DNA of 64,000 nucleotides from Cycas panzhihuaensis (GCA_023213395.1 CM041465.1:111979741-112043740), one strand, 5' to 3'; positions 34,497 to 44,889 are shown, counted from the stretch's first letter. The notes: generated by a model from the sequence alone, not told the origin. A program made the numbers and translations.

Positions 34497-36559
34497 CTAC
34501 TGCTGTTGCCCCGCTCCTAGGGTACCATCGCCTGGTCTCTGTGATCCCTCTCTTGGGGACCACATGCCTCTGAGGCTCCTCCTGGGCCTCCACGAGCTAC
34601 CTGCCTCGCTCTCCTCGTCCCGCGGCCGTCTCGGGGTTATCGCCGTTGTGTGGGTGTGTGTCTTGCTCCGGCTCGACCTCGATACCATCTGCATGACCAG
34701 CTGATCGTATCTGGCCTAGATACGATCCCGCTCTCCCCAAAGTGCCTCCTCTGTCACCCTAAGACACTTAGTGATCACTGCTAGCTGGGTTCTACTCTCG
34801 GCATCTCCACCTGCACCACCTTGTGCCTCTAGAGCCTGCACCCATCCGCGTAACTCATCCCGCTCGCGTCTCGCGTCATCTCTCTCCTGCTGCAGTCATC
34901 CCCGGGATGTCACATGCTCTTGGGACTCTGCAGCCCATATGTCCCTCGCCCTCACCAACATGGCGAATGCCTCTCTGTGGGCACTTGCCGCTCTAGGCTC
35001 GTCACTTGCCTGGATGGGCAGTTGCCCCTCTGCGTATACCTGAGGGAATATCTCCTTCACCACAGCCTCTATCAGTCTCCTGATCTCTGCTGTACCTACC
35101 AATACAACATGCCATGTGTCAGTCTGTATCCCACCATATACCATAATCAAATCAAACCAAACATCTATCTGGATGCCAAACGACTTGGGAAAGGGTTAGG
35201 TCTCACTTGCTATTGCCGCCGGCTCCTTGGGTCGTGCGGCATCCTCCCCTCCTGGCTCCCTGCCAGCTCCAGGTGCCTCGTCCTCTGGCACCTCCTCTGC
35301 CTGGGTCTCTCTCCTCGCGGGGGCGGGCCCAGCTCTCGTCCCTCTGGATCCCATCACAATCCTCAACCTGCAGGCCCTGGTCACGGGTCCCCTAATCTCG
35401 CGCTAAGCCTCAGACGGTCCTGCCTCTCCTCTGGCAGCTCCGGATGGATCCTCTGTATCTCCTGCTGTCCCTGAGGGACCTGCCTCCCCTGTAGGTCATG
35501 ACAGGCCAGCCCCACTATCTCTACTATCTCTGTCATCTCCATCATCGCTGCTGTCATCGCATGCAGGCACACCTACTCTGCCCGCCTCGTCGTCGCTATC
35601 CCACCTCACCATCCTGTAGGGCTCTGCTATGTAGTCTGGGAGGGTGAGGAGGTCTAGTGACGTGGCCTCCACTGATCGCCGGACATGGGCCCTGTCCTCT
35701 GTCCCCCTAGGCCATGTCTACCACCTGTGGACCATCGGGGCCTGCTCTGTAATGGGGTGTGGTCCACCCACTGGTGCCACTGCCGGTAAGTGATCGAAGT
35801 ACCAACACTGCAACAGTGTGCTATACAACAACCTGCCTCTGCCGGTCATCCTGATTATATCCAACTCGGTGATGAGGTTCACCACTATCAGGGCTGCCCA
35901 GTCCATCCTCTCGTCGGCTTCGCAGCGGCAAACTGCATCCATCCACCTGCCTGGTACCTCCCTATAGTTCTGTTTCTGAAAAATCTAGAACAGAATGCAT
36001 AATATGACCAGTTTCCTCACTCGACGAATCCCTAATATTAGTACTGTTTAGAGGGAGGCTCTCCTCCGCTCCCATCTCCACTCACCGTGAAGAATAGAGC
36101 GCCTCACATATCTTGCCTCGGTCGGGTAGTGTCCCTAGTCTCACCGGCCTCCCTGTCACAGGAACTCCCAGTATCCACCGTATATCCCTCGGCGTGATCA
36201 TCACATCGCCCACATGTGGTAGGTGGAATACATGTCTCCTCCTGTCCCAATGGGACACTATATCAACCAACAGTCTCTGATCCGATGTGTACTGAGGTGT
36301 CTTTAGGGCCTTGTATAGGCCACACCTCTGTAGAGTCTCCCTATCCTCCTACGATGCCATCTCCATATAGCTCAGCATCGCCATACCTACGTTCTCGCGG
36401 TTATCTACCGCGAGGACAACCTGTTCACACCAAAAACAACTCAAGTCAGTCTCATGTTAGTTACTGTCATCCCTCGCTATCTCAAATCTCTCTTTGCCTG
36501 AGATTTGGGGCTCTTTTGACCCTCATGTTTATTTTTTTGCCTTTACGCGCCCGTCTGGC

Positions 36560-36589
36560 GCCAAACTTAGCGGTACCGCTAAGTTTGGC
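36560..36589. repeat. Palindrome 2 in intron 1 of PMD gene (B), perfect
   Basis: 30-bp perfect inverted repeat, half-site GCCAAACTTAGCGGT, centred on a GGTACC core. Counterpart in A has one mismatched pair. Confidence 0.92.
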
Positions 36590-36616
36590 ACGGGTCCCAC
36601 GGCGATCGTGGGCCCC

Positions 36617-36650
36617 GCGGTAATGATCACGGCACCGTGATAATTATCGC
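36617..36650. repeat. Palindrome 1 in intron 1 of PMD gene (B)
   Basis: 34-bp inverted repeat, arms GCGGTAATGATCACGG and CCGTGATAATTATCGC, aligned with 12831-12864 in A and 40712-40745 in C. Confidence 0.8.
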
Positions 36651-37077
36651 AGATAACGATGATCCCCAAAGGGGATTTACGCCTGAAAAACCCAAAATTT
36701 TTTTTTGGTGGACCCCGTGGGGCCCACCGGGACCAGGGCCCCCTAATGCCCAGGTCCTCGCCTCTTTCTGGATCCGATTCAGACTCTGAAAGGCCTCTGG
36801 TTGCCCATAAGGGGCACTAAAATCATGTAAAAAACCTTAAAAAACCAATAAACTTCAAACTTTGAGATGGGCTGGGGTTAGTGATATCCACCCACTAGAT
36901 CTGGTCTCGCTACCGCCATATCGTCTGGTTGGTCGTGCTGGCTCTCTCTGCCCTCCGATCTGACGGTCCGATCTCCCTCTGCGTGCCTCCGAAGTTGGGT
37001 GGCGCTCCGCTGCGTAAGGAAATGGCTCTGGTTTTGTACGAGAGCCAGTGAAAATGAATTTATTTTTCCATTGTTTT

Positions 37078-37088
37078 CCTTATATAGG
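37078..37088 (-). promoter_or_regulatory. Element B: TATA box of the antisense PMD gene
   Basis: CCTATATAAGG on the minus strand, preceded by the C/G-rich GGGGCCCCCG, about 160 bp before the PMD ATG at 36919. Confidence 0.78.
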
Positions 37089-37473
37089 CGGGGGCCCCAA
37101 CGAGCACTTTCTCCGTTTTTGGTCTTGCGTTAGTCGTTGGGACCGTCTCGTTGTCCTGATTACCTTTGCCTTCTGGCCCTGTTGTCAATTACACTGTATT
37201 GATGCCCTTTTTGCCCTCCTTTGCAAGGGCATTTATGGTGCCTCATTATCGCGCTTTTGCCAGGGCCCTTCTGCATCGTTTTGCGTGTTACTCCCGCACC
37301 TACCCGAGTTTATACTTGTCTGGCTCGTTTCGTCACCCTGGACTCGTTTCCGTGGCCTTTTCTCGCTCTTAGGGTCCCCAAAGGGAATGCTCCCCTGCCT
37401 GGGGGCATGTTTCACTTTCTAAAGTGACCTTTGGCGCCCCAGGAGGCCGTCTTCTTCCGACCACTCTCTGCTA

Positions 37474-38019
37474 GTGATCGGATTGCTTGCTCTCGCCCTG
37501 GTTAACCTCATTGCTAGGTCCTCCTACCCTTCACGGCCACCTTTTGCTTATTTTTCGAGTGTTACTTTCATTATCTATTGTTTGCCTGGATTTTGTGTCA
37601 CTTATGTCCGCTCACATCTTCTGGATGGCGTAAGCGGTAATCCTGGACCTTCGCCCTTTGCATGGATTCTCATGACCCTTGGACATGATCTCCTCTGCTC
37701 TGGGATCTTCCTCCCAGAGGCTACCAACAGCGAAGCTAAATATACAACTATTATTGAAGCCCTTACTGATGCCCTCCATTTCCATTGCGGATCCATCGTT
37801 TTGCTTTACAACTCTCAAGTTGTGGTGTCTCATCTTACCCAGGTTTACCAGGTGCGATGCCCTCACTTGAGGATTCTTACTTCTGCTGCCAGATCTCTTC
37901 TAGCCCGCTTTTCTTCCATTGATATCCAGCATGTCCCTCGGGCTCTCAACGCTGAGGTAGATAGTCTCGTTCGCCTCATCCTTGAGTGCCGCCTCCCTCT
38001 CCTTGCTGACCGTCCCTGA
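37474..38019 (+). pseudogene. Element B: aRH (second RNase H) domain
   Basis: 181-codon open frame. The domain starts near LLDGVSGNPGPSPFAW (first Asp), then PEATNSEAKYTTIIEAL, IVLLYNSQVVVSHLTQVYQVRCPHL, ARSLLARFSSIDIQHVPRALNAEVDSL, ending LPLLADRP and TGA. In the Glu motif E-AEY has become E-AKY, and the third acid, Asp in CDSQVV of A and C, is Asn here, so activity is unlikely. The N-terminal 60 residues may be leader rather than protein. Sense with gag-pol, divergent from the PMD gene. Confidence 0.82.
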
Positions 38020-38367
38020 GGTTTGTCTGGCCTTCCTGTCACCCAAGCCCTAGGCCATCTCACACTTTGCTTTGCGATCTGTTCGCACGTCCATCTATGC
38101 ATGTTCCTTTGCATCCTTTGTGGTGGGGGCAGCCCCCTCACCCGTCTCATTCTTCCAGTCGGTTCCCAGGTGGCTCATAGGCAGCCCCTATGGTGTCTCC
38201 ACCGCCACTTTCATATCCACGCGTTTTGCCACGACACTCGCCAGCACCCTTGCCTACTGTTATGATTTTGATTGATATATCTATATACACATGTGCTACT
38301 AACAGTTGTGTTGCCAGCATTCACCATCACCCAGGCTTCTGAGCGGTGAGGCTCACGCCAGGAGGCG
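38020..38367. other. Element B: 3' untranslated region and weak PPT
   Basis: Between aRH and the 3' LTR, similar to 11057-11455 of A on the other strand. The base run before the LTR, CACGCCAGGAGGCG, is a poor polypurine tract compared with AAGGGGGTAG in A. Confidence 0.55.
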
Positions 38368-39718
38368 TGTTTCCGGCCCGGAATGGATACGAATTGCAAA
38401 CTCGAGTGTAAGTGCAGGTATGTTTCACGCATTGTCATTGCTTTCATTTGATGAGTGTTTGCTTGCATGTCTACATGAGTATGGCTTTGTAGGCGACTTT
38501 GTCCTCGTCTACATGTATTTTAGCCTATGACGACTATAGCAGGGGCATACTCCTAGTGAGTGTGGCATCCTGGTGGCCACTTCACTTCCCGCATCTGCCC
38601 TCCTCACTCCAAGACCCGCTAGATTTGCGCCACCTCTGCCCATGTGATGACCCATCATCGTTTGGTCAACTTGCCACCCTGGTTGAGTCCTATTTTTGCT
38701 CCTTTGGACCCGTTTGTTGGCTTGTTTACCCCCGGGTAGGTGTCTCAGCCCCCCATTGGTCCTTTTGGTTATCTACCACAAGCTTAGGCTGGCTGGCTAA
38801 GCTTATTTTTGCCTCAGTGCGTGCCAAGAATATCCGTGATCTGCGGAGTTTTATTGACAACTGTCTTAATTTATTTTTTAAAATCCGCCGTGGCAATTTT
38901 GCATTTATTGCGAAACTGCCACGTGGCTCGCGACTTAACTCTCTTCTAGTCGCGCCCTAATCGATCACTTTAGGGTTTGGTTTGAGTACTTAAGCCATTT
39001 TTGACTCATTTTTTAGGATTCTTTTGCTCACTTTTAGAATTACTCTTCAAGGAAACAACATTCTGCTCTGCTCTTCCCTGTTGTTCTACTACTATCACTA
39101 GACCTGCGTCCCTCCTACAGTGCCCTGCTCTCCTTTGGTGTGGTTAGGAAATTCTCCTAGCCCCTCATACACCTTGGAGAGGGCCCCTTGGAGTGGTTCC
39201 AGTTGATCTTTGCCCAGGCGGTCCACAAGTGCTCCAAGTGCAGGTGTTTCCCTTCACATCTCTTTAGCAGGGTCTCAAACCTGCTGTACTTTAGATCTGG
39301 GTTGATTTCTTATCCCCTCTTCACTGCTCCTTGGCTAAGGCAAGTCTCTTGCCTCCCTCACTTAGGTATCTCTTGATTTACATTGTTTTCTTTGTGATAT
39401 TAATACTATATCTTGCCTGCTCCTTGCTTATCCTCGTGAGTTTGTTCCTTTCCTTTTAGTGGGTTGTTTTGCCACTGCTTTGGTGCCTCTTGTCTGCGTT
39501 TGCTGCTCAAAGCAGCGACGTTGAGGGTTGGCATAGGCTTTGGGAAGGAGCTGGGTGGATTCCGTACCACCTTCCATTGTAGATCCCGAACTCGCGCTCT
39601 GGCGCACGGGGCGCTCTGCGTGATAACTATTTACCTCATAGGTCCCATCTTCAGTTATTTCACCACCCACTCTCACCACACCTATTAGTTAGGTAGCTAT
39701 CTCGTAGACGCACGTCCA
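38368..39718 (+). repeat. Element B: 3' LTR with internal deletion
   Basis: 1351 bp, starting TGTTTCCGGCCCGGAATGG and ending CACGTCCA. It follows the 5' LTR to the base equivalent to 25652 and resumes at 26858, a loss of about 1205 bp at the shared pentamer TTCCA. The hairpin plus G-box is kept (38890-38927). Confidence 0.93.
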
Positions 39719-39723
39719 GGGAG
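39719..39723. repeat. Target site duplication of B, right
   Basis: gggag, the partner of 24431-24435. Confidence 0.92.
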
Positions 39724-40417
39724 CAATCCAAAAAGTTTTCAAAAATGAATAAATGATGACTTAAGTACCCAACCCAAACCCTAAAGTGAGTGATTAGGGT
39801 GAGGCTGGTAGCGAGTTAAGTAGCGAGACACATGGCAGTTTCGTACTAAATGCGAAATTGCCACGGTGGATTTTAAAAAATAAGTCAGAACAGTCGTACC
39901 GCCGCAAAATCTGCAAGATCACAGAGATATTCGGCGATCTGCGAAAATCACGGTGGTATTTGCCCAGAGGGAAAAATAAGCTCGGCCAGCTAGCCTAGGC
40001 TGTGGGCAGATGACAAAAAGGGCCAATAGGGGGTTGAGACACCTACCCGGGGGTAAACAAGCCAACAATCGGGTCCATAAGACCAAAATTAGGGCTCAAA
40101 CAGTGTGGCAAGTCAACCAAACGATGACGGGTCATCACACGGGCGGAGGTGGCATAAGCCAAGTGGATCATGGAGCAAGGAGGGCAGATGCGGGAAGTGA
40201 AGTGGCCACCAGGGTGCCACACTCGTTGGGAGTGTGCCCCTGCTATAGTTGTCATAGGCTAAAATAAATGTAGACGAAGACAAAATCATCTACAAGGCCA
40301 CACACATGCAGATATATAAGTAAACACTCATCAAAAGAAAGCAATGCCAAGGTGAGAAATATACCTGCACTTACCTGAGTTGGTAATTCCGTATCCATTC
40401 CCAGAAGCCGGGAAACA
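39724..40417 (-). repeat. Element A: 5' LTR, second part
   Basis: Continues the LTR of A after B: CAATCCAAAAAG matches 10339 onward in the left copy, up to GGGAAACA at 40417. The hairpin remnant is at about 39832-39864. The open frame 40010-40267 is LTR sequence, not a gene. Confidence 0.92.
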
Positions 40418-40422
40418 ATAGC
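40418..40422. repeat. Target site duplication of A, right
   Basis: atagc, the partner of acagc at 8345-8349. Confidence 0.8.
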
Positions 40423-40443
40423 CGTTGGGACCGCAGGGACAAG

Positions 40444-42879
40444 ATGGCAAGTGCTCAGCCAGATCTAGTGAGTGGATCTATGAAAATTCAAACCATCTCA
40501 TACTTTAAAGTTTCATACATTTGATGTAGATTTTTAGGCCCCTTATGTGTGAAAAACAACCTCTCAGAGTCTAAATTGGACCCAGAGAGAGGCGGGACTA
40601 GAGCATTAGGCAGCCCTAGTCCCAGTGGCCTTAGTTGTGGTCCACAAGGAATAAAAATTTATGATTTTTTAGGCAAAAGGCCCTCCCTTTTGGGGGGGTG
40701 ACGTTCGCACTGCGACAAAGATCGCAGTGCTATGATCTTTGCTGCGAGGCCCCGATCGCCATGGGACCCAGGCCAAACTCTGTGGTACCGCGAAGTTTGA
40801 TGCGGTGCGAAGTCAGAACTATAGAAAAAAGAGAATGGGGGCCCGAGGGACCCCAAATCTCGACCAAGTGAGGCCAAGAGGCAGTCCAGAGGACGAGGAG
40901 TGAGTATAGGTCAAGGTCTAATGTGTTTTAATAGCATTTTACAGGTTGTGATTACAGTGGAGAACCACGAGAACATCAGGATGGTGATGCTCAGCTTTAT
41001 TAAGATGATGATAGGAGAGGATAGGGAGATCCTATTGGGATGCGGCCTACTGAAGGTCACGAGGACACCCCAATACACATCGGATCAGCAGTTATTAGTA
41101 GATATAGTGTCACACTGGGACAGGCAAAGACATGTCTTCCACTTACCCTAGGTGGGGGATGTATTAGTGACACCTGGGGACATTAGGAGGATACTGGGAG
41201 TACCGGTAACAAGGAGGCCAGTGACATTAGGAGCGCTACCCAGTAATGAGGCAACACATAGAGAGGTAGTTATGTTCGTTACAGGTTTGAATAGATAGAA
41301 GAGGTGAGGGGTTCCTCTCCAAACCATGGTTATATCGGGGGTTCCTCGAGTGAGTAAGTTGATTACATTATGCATTATGTTCTAGATATCCCAGAAATAG
41401 AACTATAGGAATATACCAGGATGGTGGATGGATGTAGTACGCCGGTGCGAGGTGGGAGAGAGGATGGACTGGGCTACCCTCATAGCGATGAACCTGGTCA
41501 CATAATTGGATGCCATTTGGGTAGTGGGCAAGGGCAGACTATCATATAGTACCTTACTACAGTGCTGGTTCTTTGACCACTTTGGAGCAGTGGTGTTGAT
41601 GGGGGGACCACACCCTATCTCAGAGTGGGCCCCAATGGTACACAGGTGGCAGACCGGGTTGAGAGGGACTGAGGACCAGGCACATGTATGTCGCTCGATG
41701 GAGGCCACATCGCTAGACCTCCTCACCATGACAGATTATATAGCAGATCCATATAAAGTAGTGAGGTGGGATAGTGATGATAGGGCAGACATGGCAGGAG
41801 TACCCCCAGGAGATGACGAGGGTGGTGATGGAGGTGATGGGGCCAGCCCATCACAAGCTACAGTAGAGGTAGGTCTATCAGAGACCACACAGAGGGAGGC
41901 AGGATAGTCCAAGACTGTAGGTGGAGAGGCAGGCCCATCAGGAGCTATCGAGGAGAGCAGGGCTCCAGTGACATAAGCTCACAAACTACAGATCATGAGG
42001 AGATCTGGAGAGGTAACTGCACCAACCGTAGAGAGGAGGGGTGCCCTAGCAGCTCAGGCAATAGCAGAGGAGGTACCTGAGGAGGAGGAGGTACCTGTAG
42101 CTGGTGGAGTGCCTGAGGCAGAGGCAATCACCCAAGTAGAGGAGTCGGTAACCGCACCGGGTGAGACATGACCTTCTCCTGTCATCCTTTAATTACCAGA
42201 TGCATACATAGTTTGATTTTTGGTTGAATATCTATATAGACATTGTACTAATACATGATATTCTATATTTGCAGGTATGGTAGACATCCAGAGGCTGGTA
42301 GAGGCAGTAGTCATAGAGGTATTCCCTTGGGCATACACAGAGGGGAAGCCTCCCACCTAGGTAGGTGATGAGTCTAGATCGGTAGGTGGCCACATGACAG
42401 CATTCATCCTATTGATACAGGCGAGAGACATATGGGTTGTAGAGTCCTAGGAGCACAAGTCACGTGTGAGACAGCAACAGGCAGAGTTGGAGGCCACCCA
42501 AGTTGAGAGGGGCATCCTATAAAGTTGGGTGCAGGCGCTGGAGGCTCAAGGAGGAGCCAGAGGGGATATGGGGAGCCATATCCAGATAATAGTGATGGAG
42601 CATCACCTCTGAGGGATGGAGGAGAGGCTCCACCTCATGGAGATAGAGCAGGATCGTATCTAGGCCTGATAGGATCAACTGGTGGAGGACATGGCATCGA
42701 GGTTGGTGCAGAGCAGGACACAGACCCACACGATGGCGATGACCCTAAGGAGGCCACAGGATAAGGGGAGCGAGGTAGGGAGCTCACAGAGACTGAGGAG
42801 GAGTCTCAGAGGGATGTGGTCCTTAGGAGAGGGATCACATCGACCAAGAGATGATTCCCCAGGGGTAGGGCAGCAGTAG
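40444..42879 (+). pseudogene. Element C: antisense PMD (plant mobile domain) gene, four exons
   Basis: Exon 1 40444-40467 (MASAQPDL), intron 1 40468-40944 (GTGAGT...ACAG), exon 2 40945-41284, intron 2 41285-41419 (GTTTGA...CCAG), exon 3 41420-42160, intron 3 42161-42274 (GTGAGA...GCAG), exon 4 42275-42879. Exons sum to 1710 nt (570 codons with stop), each junction keeps phase, and I found no frameshift; the breaks are single stops, nearly all explainable as CAA, CAG or CGA changed by one transition. PMD core: VDIVSHWDRQRHVFHLP, VGDVLVTPGDIRRILGVPV. Exon 3: CEVGERMDWATLIAMNL, LLQCWFFDHFGAVV, GGPHPISEWAP, RWDSDD, then an acidic stretch. Exon 4: coiled-coil-like QQQAELEATQVERG, then Arg-rich, ending GVGQQ. 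Its TATA box lies on the far side of element A. Confidence 0.85.
40712..40745. repeat. Palindrome 1 in intron 1 of PMD gene (C)
   Basis: 34 bp, arms GCGACAAAGATCGCAG and CTATGATCTTTGCTGC. Pair 40719/40738 is A/T where A has T/A, and 40716/40741 is C/G where A has T/A. A decayed form of palindrome 2 (GCCAAACT...GGTACC...AAGTTTG) follows at about 40773-40802. Confidence 0.72.
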
Positions 42880-43590
42880 AGTAGTATATATAAGTTTTTG
42901 TTTTAGCAAGGGGAAAGCATCGACCTCCAGGGAGTCACCATACGTAGTCACATGATTGTACCCTCCCTGCAAGGACACCGGCTTCCCATGGATGATGTAC
43001 CACACCATTTATGACACATGATTTTTGATATATATAGATGGGGTGATTGATACCCCATTTGGAATATGATGACGTGTATCATAATATATGATGGATGATA
43101 TGTATGTTTTGTTTACATATTTATATATGTGTAAGAGGGTACATGGATGCACCGGGATATGTATGATTGTACTTTGAGCTGACTTATTGTAGGAATTTTA
43201 TGATATTTATTTGAGTCATGCCCATTTCCTTTCATGTAGGACCATATTTCTAACATGAGCACACACAATCACCATGGGTAGAGGCAATAGACATATGTGG
43301 GGCTAGGAAACGAGGCGACATGCATGTCCACATGGGAGGATAGCAAGATATGAAAAGGAAATGCCAAAAGTTGGGAGTGACGATACTCCCAAAATATCGT
43401 CCTAATCGAGGATGCCCAAATAGGAGGATAAAGTCCCCAAGAAATGGGAACAAGGGTTCTGCGGGAGGAACAAAAAGGAAATGAGAAGTCCACCCTAAGC
43501 CATCATTCCACCCATGCCTAGGAGAAATGTGAATAAGCTTAAGATGGTAGTTTAGGCTCATTTCGAAGGGTGAATAAGGTGATGACGAAG
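42880..43590. other. Element C: tail-to-tail spacer between PMD gene and integrase
   Basis: Has the blocks GGGGAAAGCA, GACCTCCAGGGAGTCA and ATGATTGTACCCTCCCTGCA shared with A and B, a TA/TG-rich stretch, and the post-integrase motif on the minus strand near 43545. No further gene supported. Confidence 0.55.
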
Positions 43591-44880
43591 TTATGAGTAG
43601 AATTTCTTGAGGAATTTCCCATTAACAACTTTCTTAAACTCAAGGCCCTTCAAGGTGGCGATCCTATAAGCATCGTTATCGAGGTTCTCAAGAACAACAA
43701 AGGGGCCAACCCATTTGGGTCCAAATTTAGTCAAGCGATCGTGAAGATATTCCAATTTGAGAACGTGGTCCCTAGGATACAAAGGATGAGAACAAAGGTG
43801 TTTATCGTAGGTCCATTGTGAGCGAGCTTTGGATGCAAGGTTAGCCTGATAGGCGGCTAAACGTCTCTCATCCAAGGCCTCGAGGTCTCAGAGGCGATCT
43901 TAACAGATTGACTCCTCATCGATGAGACCTCGAAGGGAAACGCGTAGAGAGGGAATCTCCACTTCCAACGAGAGTACCACCTCGGTCCCGTAAACTAGGG
44001 ACAACAGAGTCATTCCCGTAGTAGCACAGATAGAGGTACGATAAGCCCATAGGATGGAAGGGAGCTGAAGGTATCGGTCTCTTTGAGACTAAGTGACAAT
44101 TTTCTTAAAGATGTTAACAAGAGTCTTGTTGAACGACTTGACTTGACCATTTACCTGGGGGTAATAAGAAGAGGAAGTTTTGTGAGAGATTTTAAATTTC
44201 TCACAAAGTTCATCCATCTCCTTATTACAAAAAGGGGTTTTGTTGTCTGTGATCAAGATGTCAGGAATCCCGAAGCAGCAAATGATGTGCTGGTAGACGA
44301 AAGTGGCTATCATCTTACTAGGAGTAGTAATCAGAGGGATGGCTTCTTCCCATTTAGTAAAGTATTCCATGGCAGTCAAGATAAACTTGTGTTACAACGA
44401 TGAAGGTGGGGATATAGCCCCAATGAGGTCTAGATCCCACTAAGCGAAGGGCCATGCAGATATGATAGGATGAAGGGCCTCAGAAGGCATGTGGGAGATA
44501 TTGGCATGTTCTTGACATCACCGACATCTCAAAGCATAGGCATGGACATTCTTAAAGAGGGACGACTAGCACTAGCCCATACAGAGGATCCTCTGAGCTA
44601 TGGATTGGCCCCCAAAGTGGCCCCCATAATCCCATGGTGGCATTCTCGAAGTATTTGGTCTGCTTCATTAGGAGTGACGCAGCAGAGGAGGATCCCGTCA
44701 AAAGACCTCTTGTATAATAATACTTCATCCATGAGGAAATATTGCCTAGCAGAGGTTTGGATACAAGATCTAACCTTATTAATGGCTTCAGGGTGGTACT
44801 GTCATTGCGTATGGTACCGCATGATGTCACCATATCACTTGCTATCAACAAGTGGATGGGAAGGAATGCCCTGAATGGTC
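43591..44880 (-). pseudogene. Element C: integrase
   Basis: Zinc-finger remnants (44510-44860), core with [38 protein letters not shown] (Gly after the second Asp-Asn pair changed to Lys), SSYYPQVNGQVKSFNKTL, where the catalytic Glu is Lys (codon at 44137-44139). C-terminal domain 43875-43591: LAAYQANLASKARSQWTYDK, VLKLEYLHDRLTKFGPKWVGPF, ending GKFLKKFYS. Enzymatically dead. Confidence 0.9.
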
Positions 44881-44889
44881 AAGATAGAC

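Larger units (their letters stand above)
34497..36919 (-). pseudogene. Element B: antisense PMD (plant mobile domain) gene, four exons
   Basis: Minus-strand gene inside a plus-strand element. Exon 1 36919-36896 (MAVARPDL), intron 1 36895-36421 (GTGGGT...ACAG), exon 2 36420-36086, intron 2 36085-35951 (GTGAGT...CCAG), exon 3 35950-35207, intron 3 35206-35096 (GTGAGA...GTAG), exon 4 35095-34497. Intron lengths 475, 135 and 111 match A (481, 133, 106) and C (477, 135, 114). PMD signature in exon 2: VDIVSHWDRRRHVFHLPHVGD, TPRDIRWILGVPVTGRPVRLG. Exon 4: QVYAEGQLPIQ, AFAMLVRARDIWAAESQEH, ending TLGAGQQQ. A small indel near 36090-36125 shifts the frame and a few stops are present. Intron 2 is the least certain; without it an in-frame TAG follows ILCILF. 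Confidence 0.82.
24436..39718 (+). mobile_element. Element B: Tat-type Ty3/gypsy retrotransposon
   Basis: Complete plus-strand element of 15283 bp with LTRs, PBS, gag, protease, RT-RNase H, integrase, antisense PMD gene and aRH, flanked by a perfect 5-bp duplication. It is the youngest of the nested set: it lies inside A, and its LTRs differ mainly by scattered transitions (7 differences in about 170 bases compared by eye near the start). The 3' LTR has lost about 1.2 kb. Gag-pol carries at least four stop codons, one frameshift and one lost RT active-site residue, so it cannot move on its own. Confidence 0.95.
8350..40417 (-). mobile_element. Element A: Tat-type Ty3/gypsy retrotransposon interrupted by element B
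   Basis: Minus-strand element. Removing B and its duplicated target leaves about 16.8 kb. LTRs are 8350-11042 (2693 bp) and, in two pieces, 22439-24435 plus 39724-40417 (together 2691 bp). The near-equal lengths confirm that B split the right LTR. Order in sense: gag, protease, RT-RNase H, integrase, antisense PMD gene, aRH, PPT, 3' LTR. It lies in the PMD 5' leader of C. It carries several in-frame stops and frameshifts, so it is not autonomous. Confidence 0.92.

Noticed and set aside
34914-35474. 186-codon plus-strand frame in B
   Set aside because: Antisense of PMD exons 3-4; A and C have the frame in the PMD direction with intron signals, not in this one.
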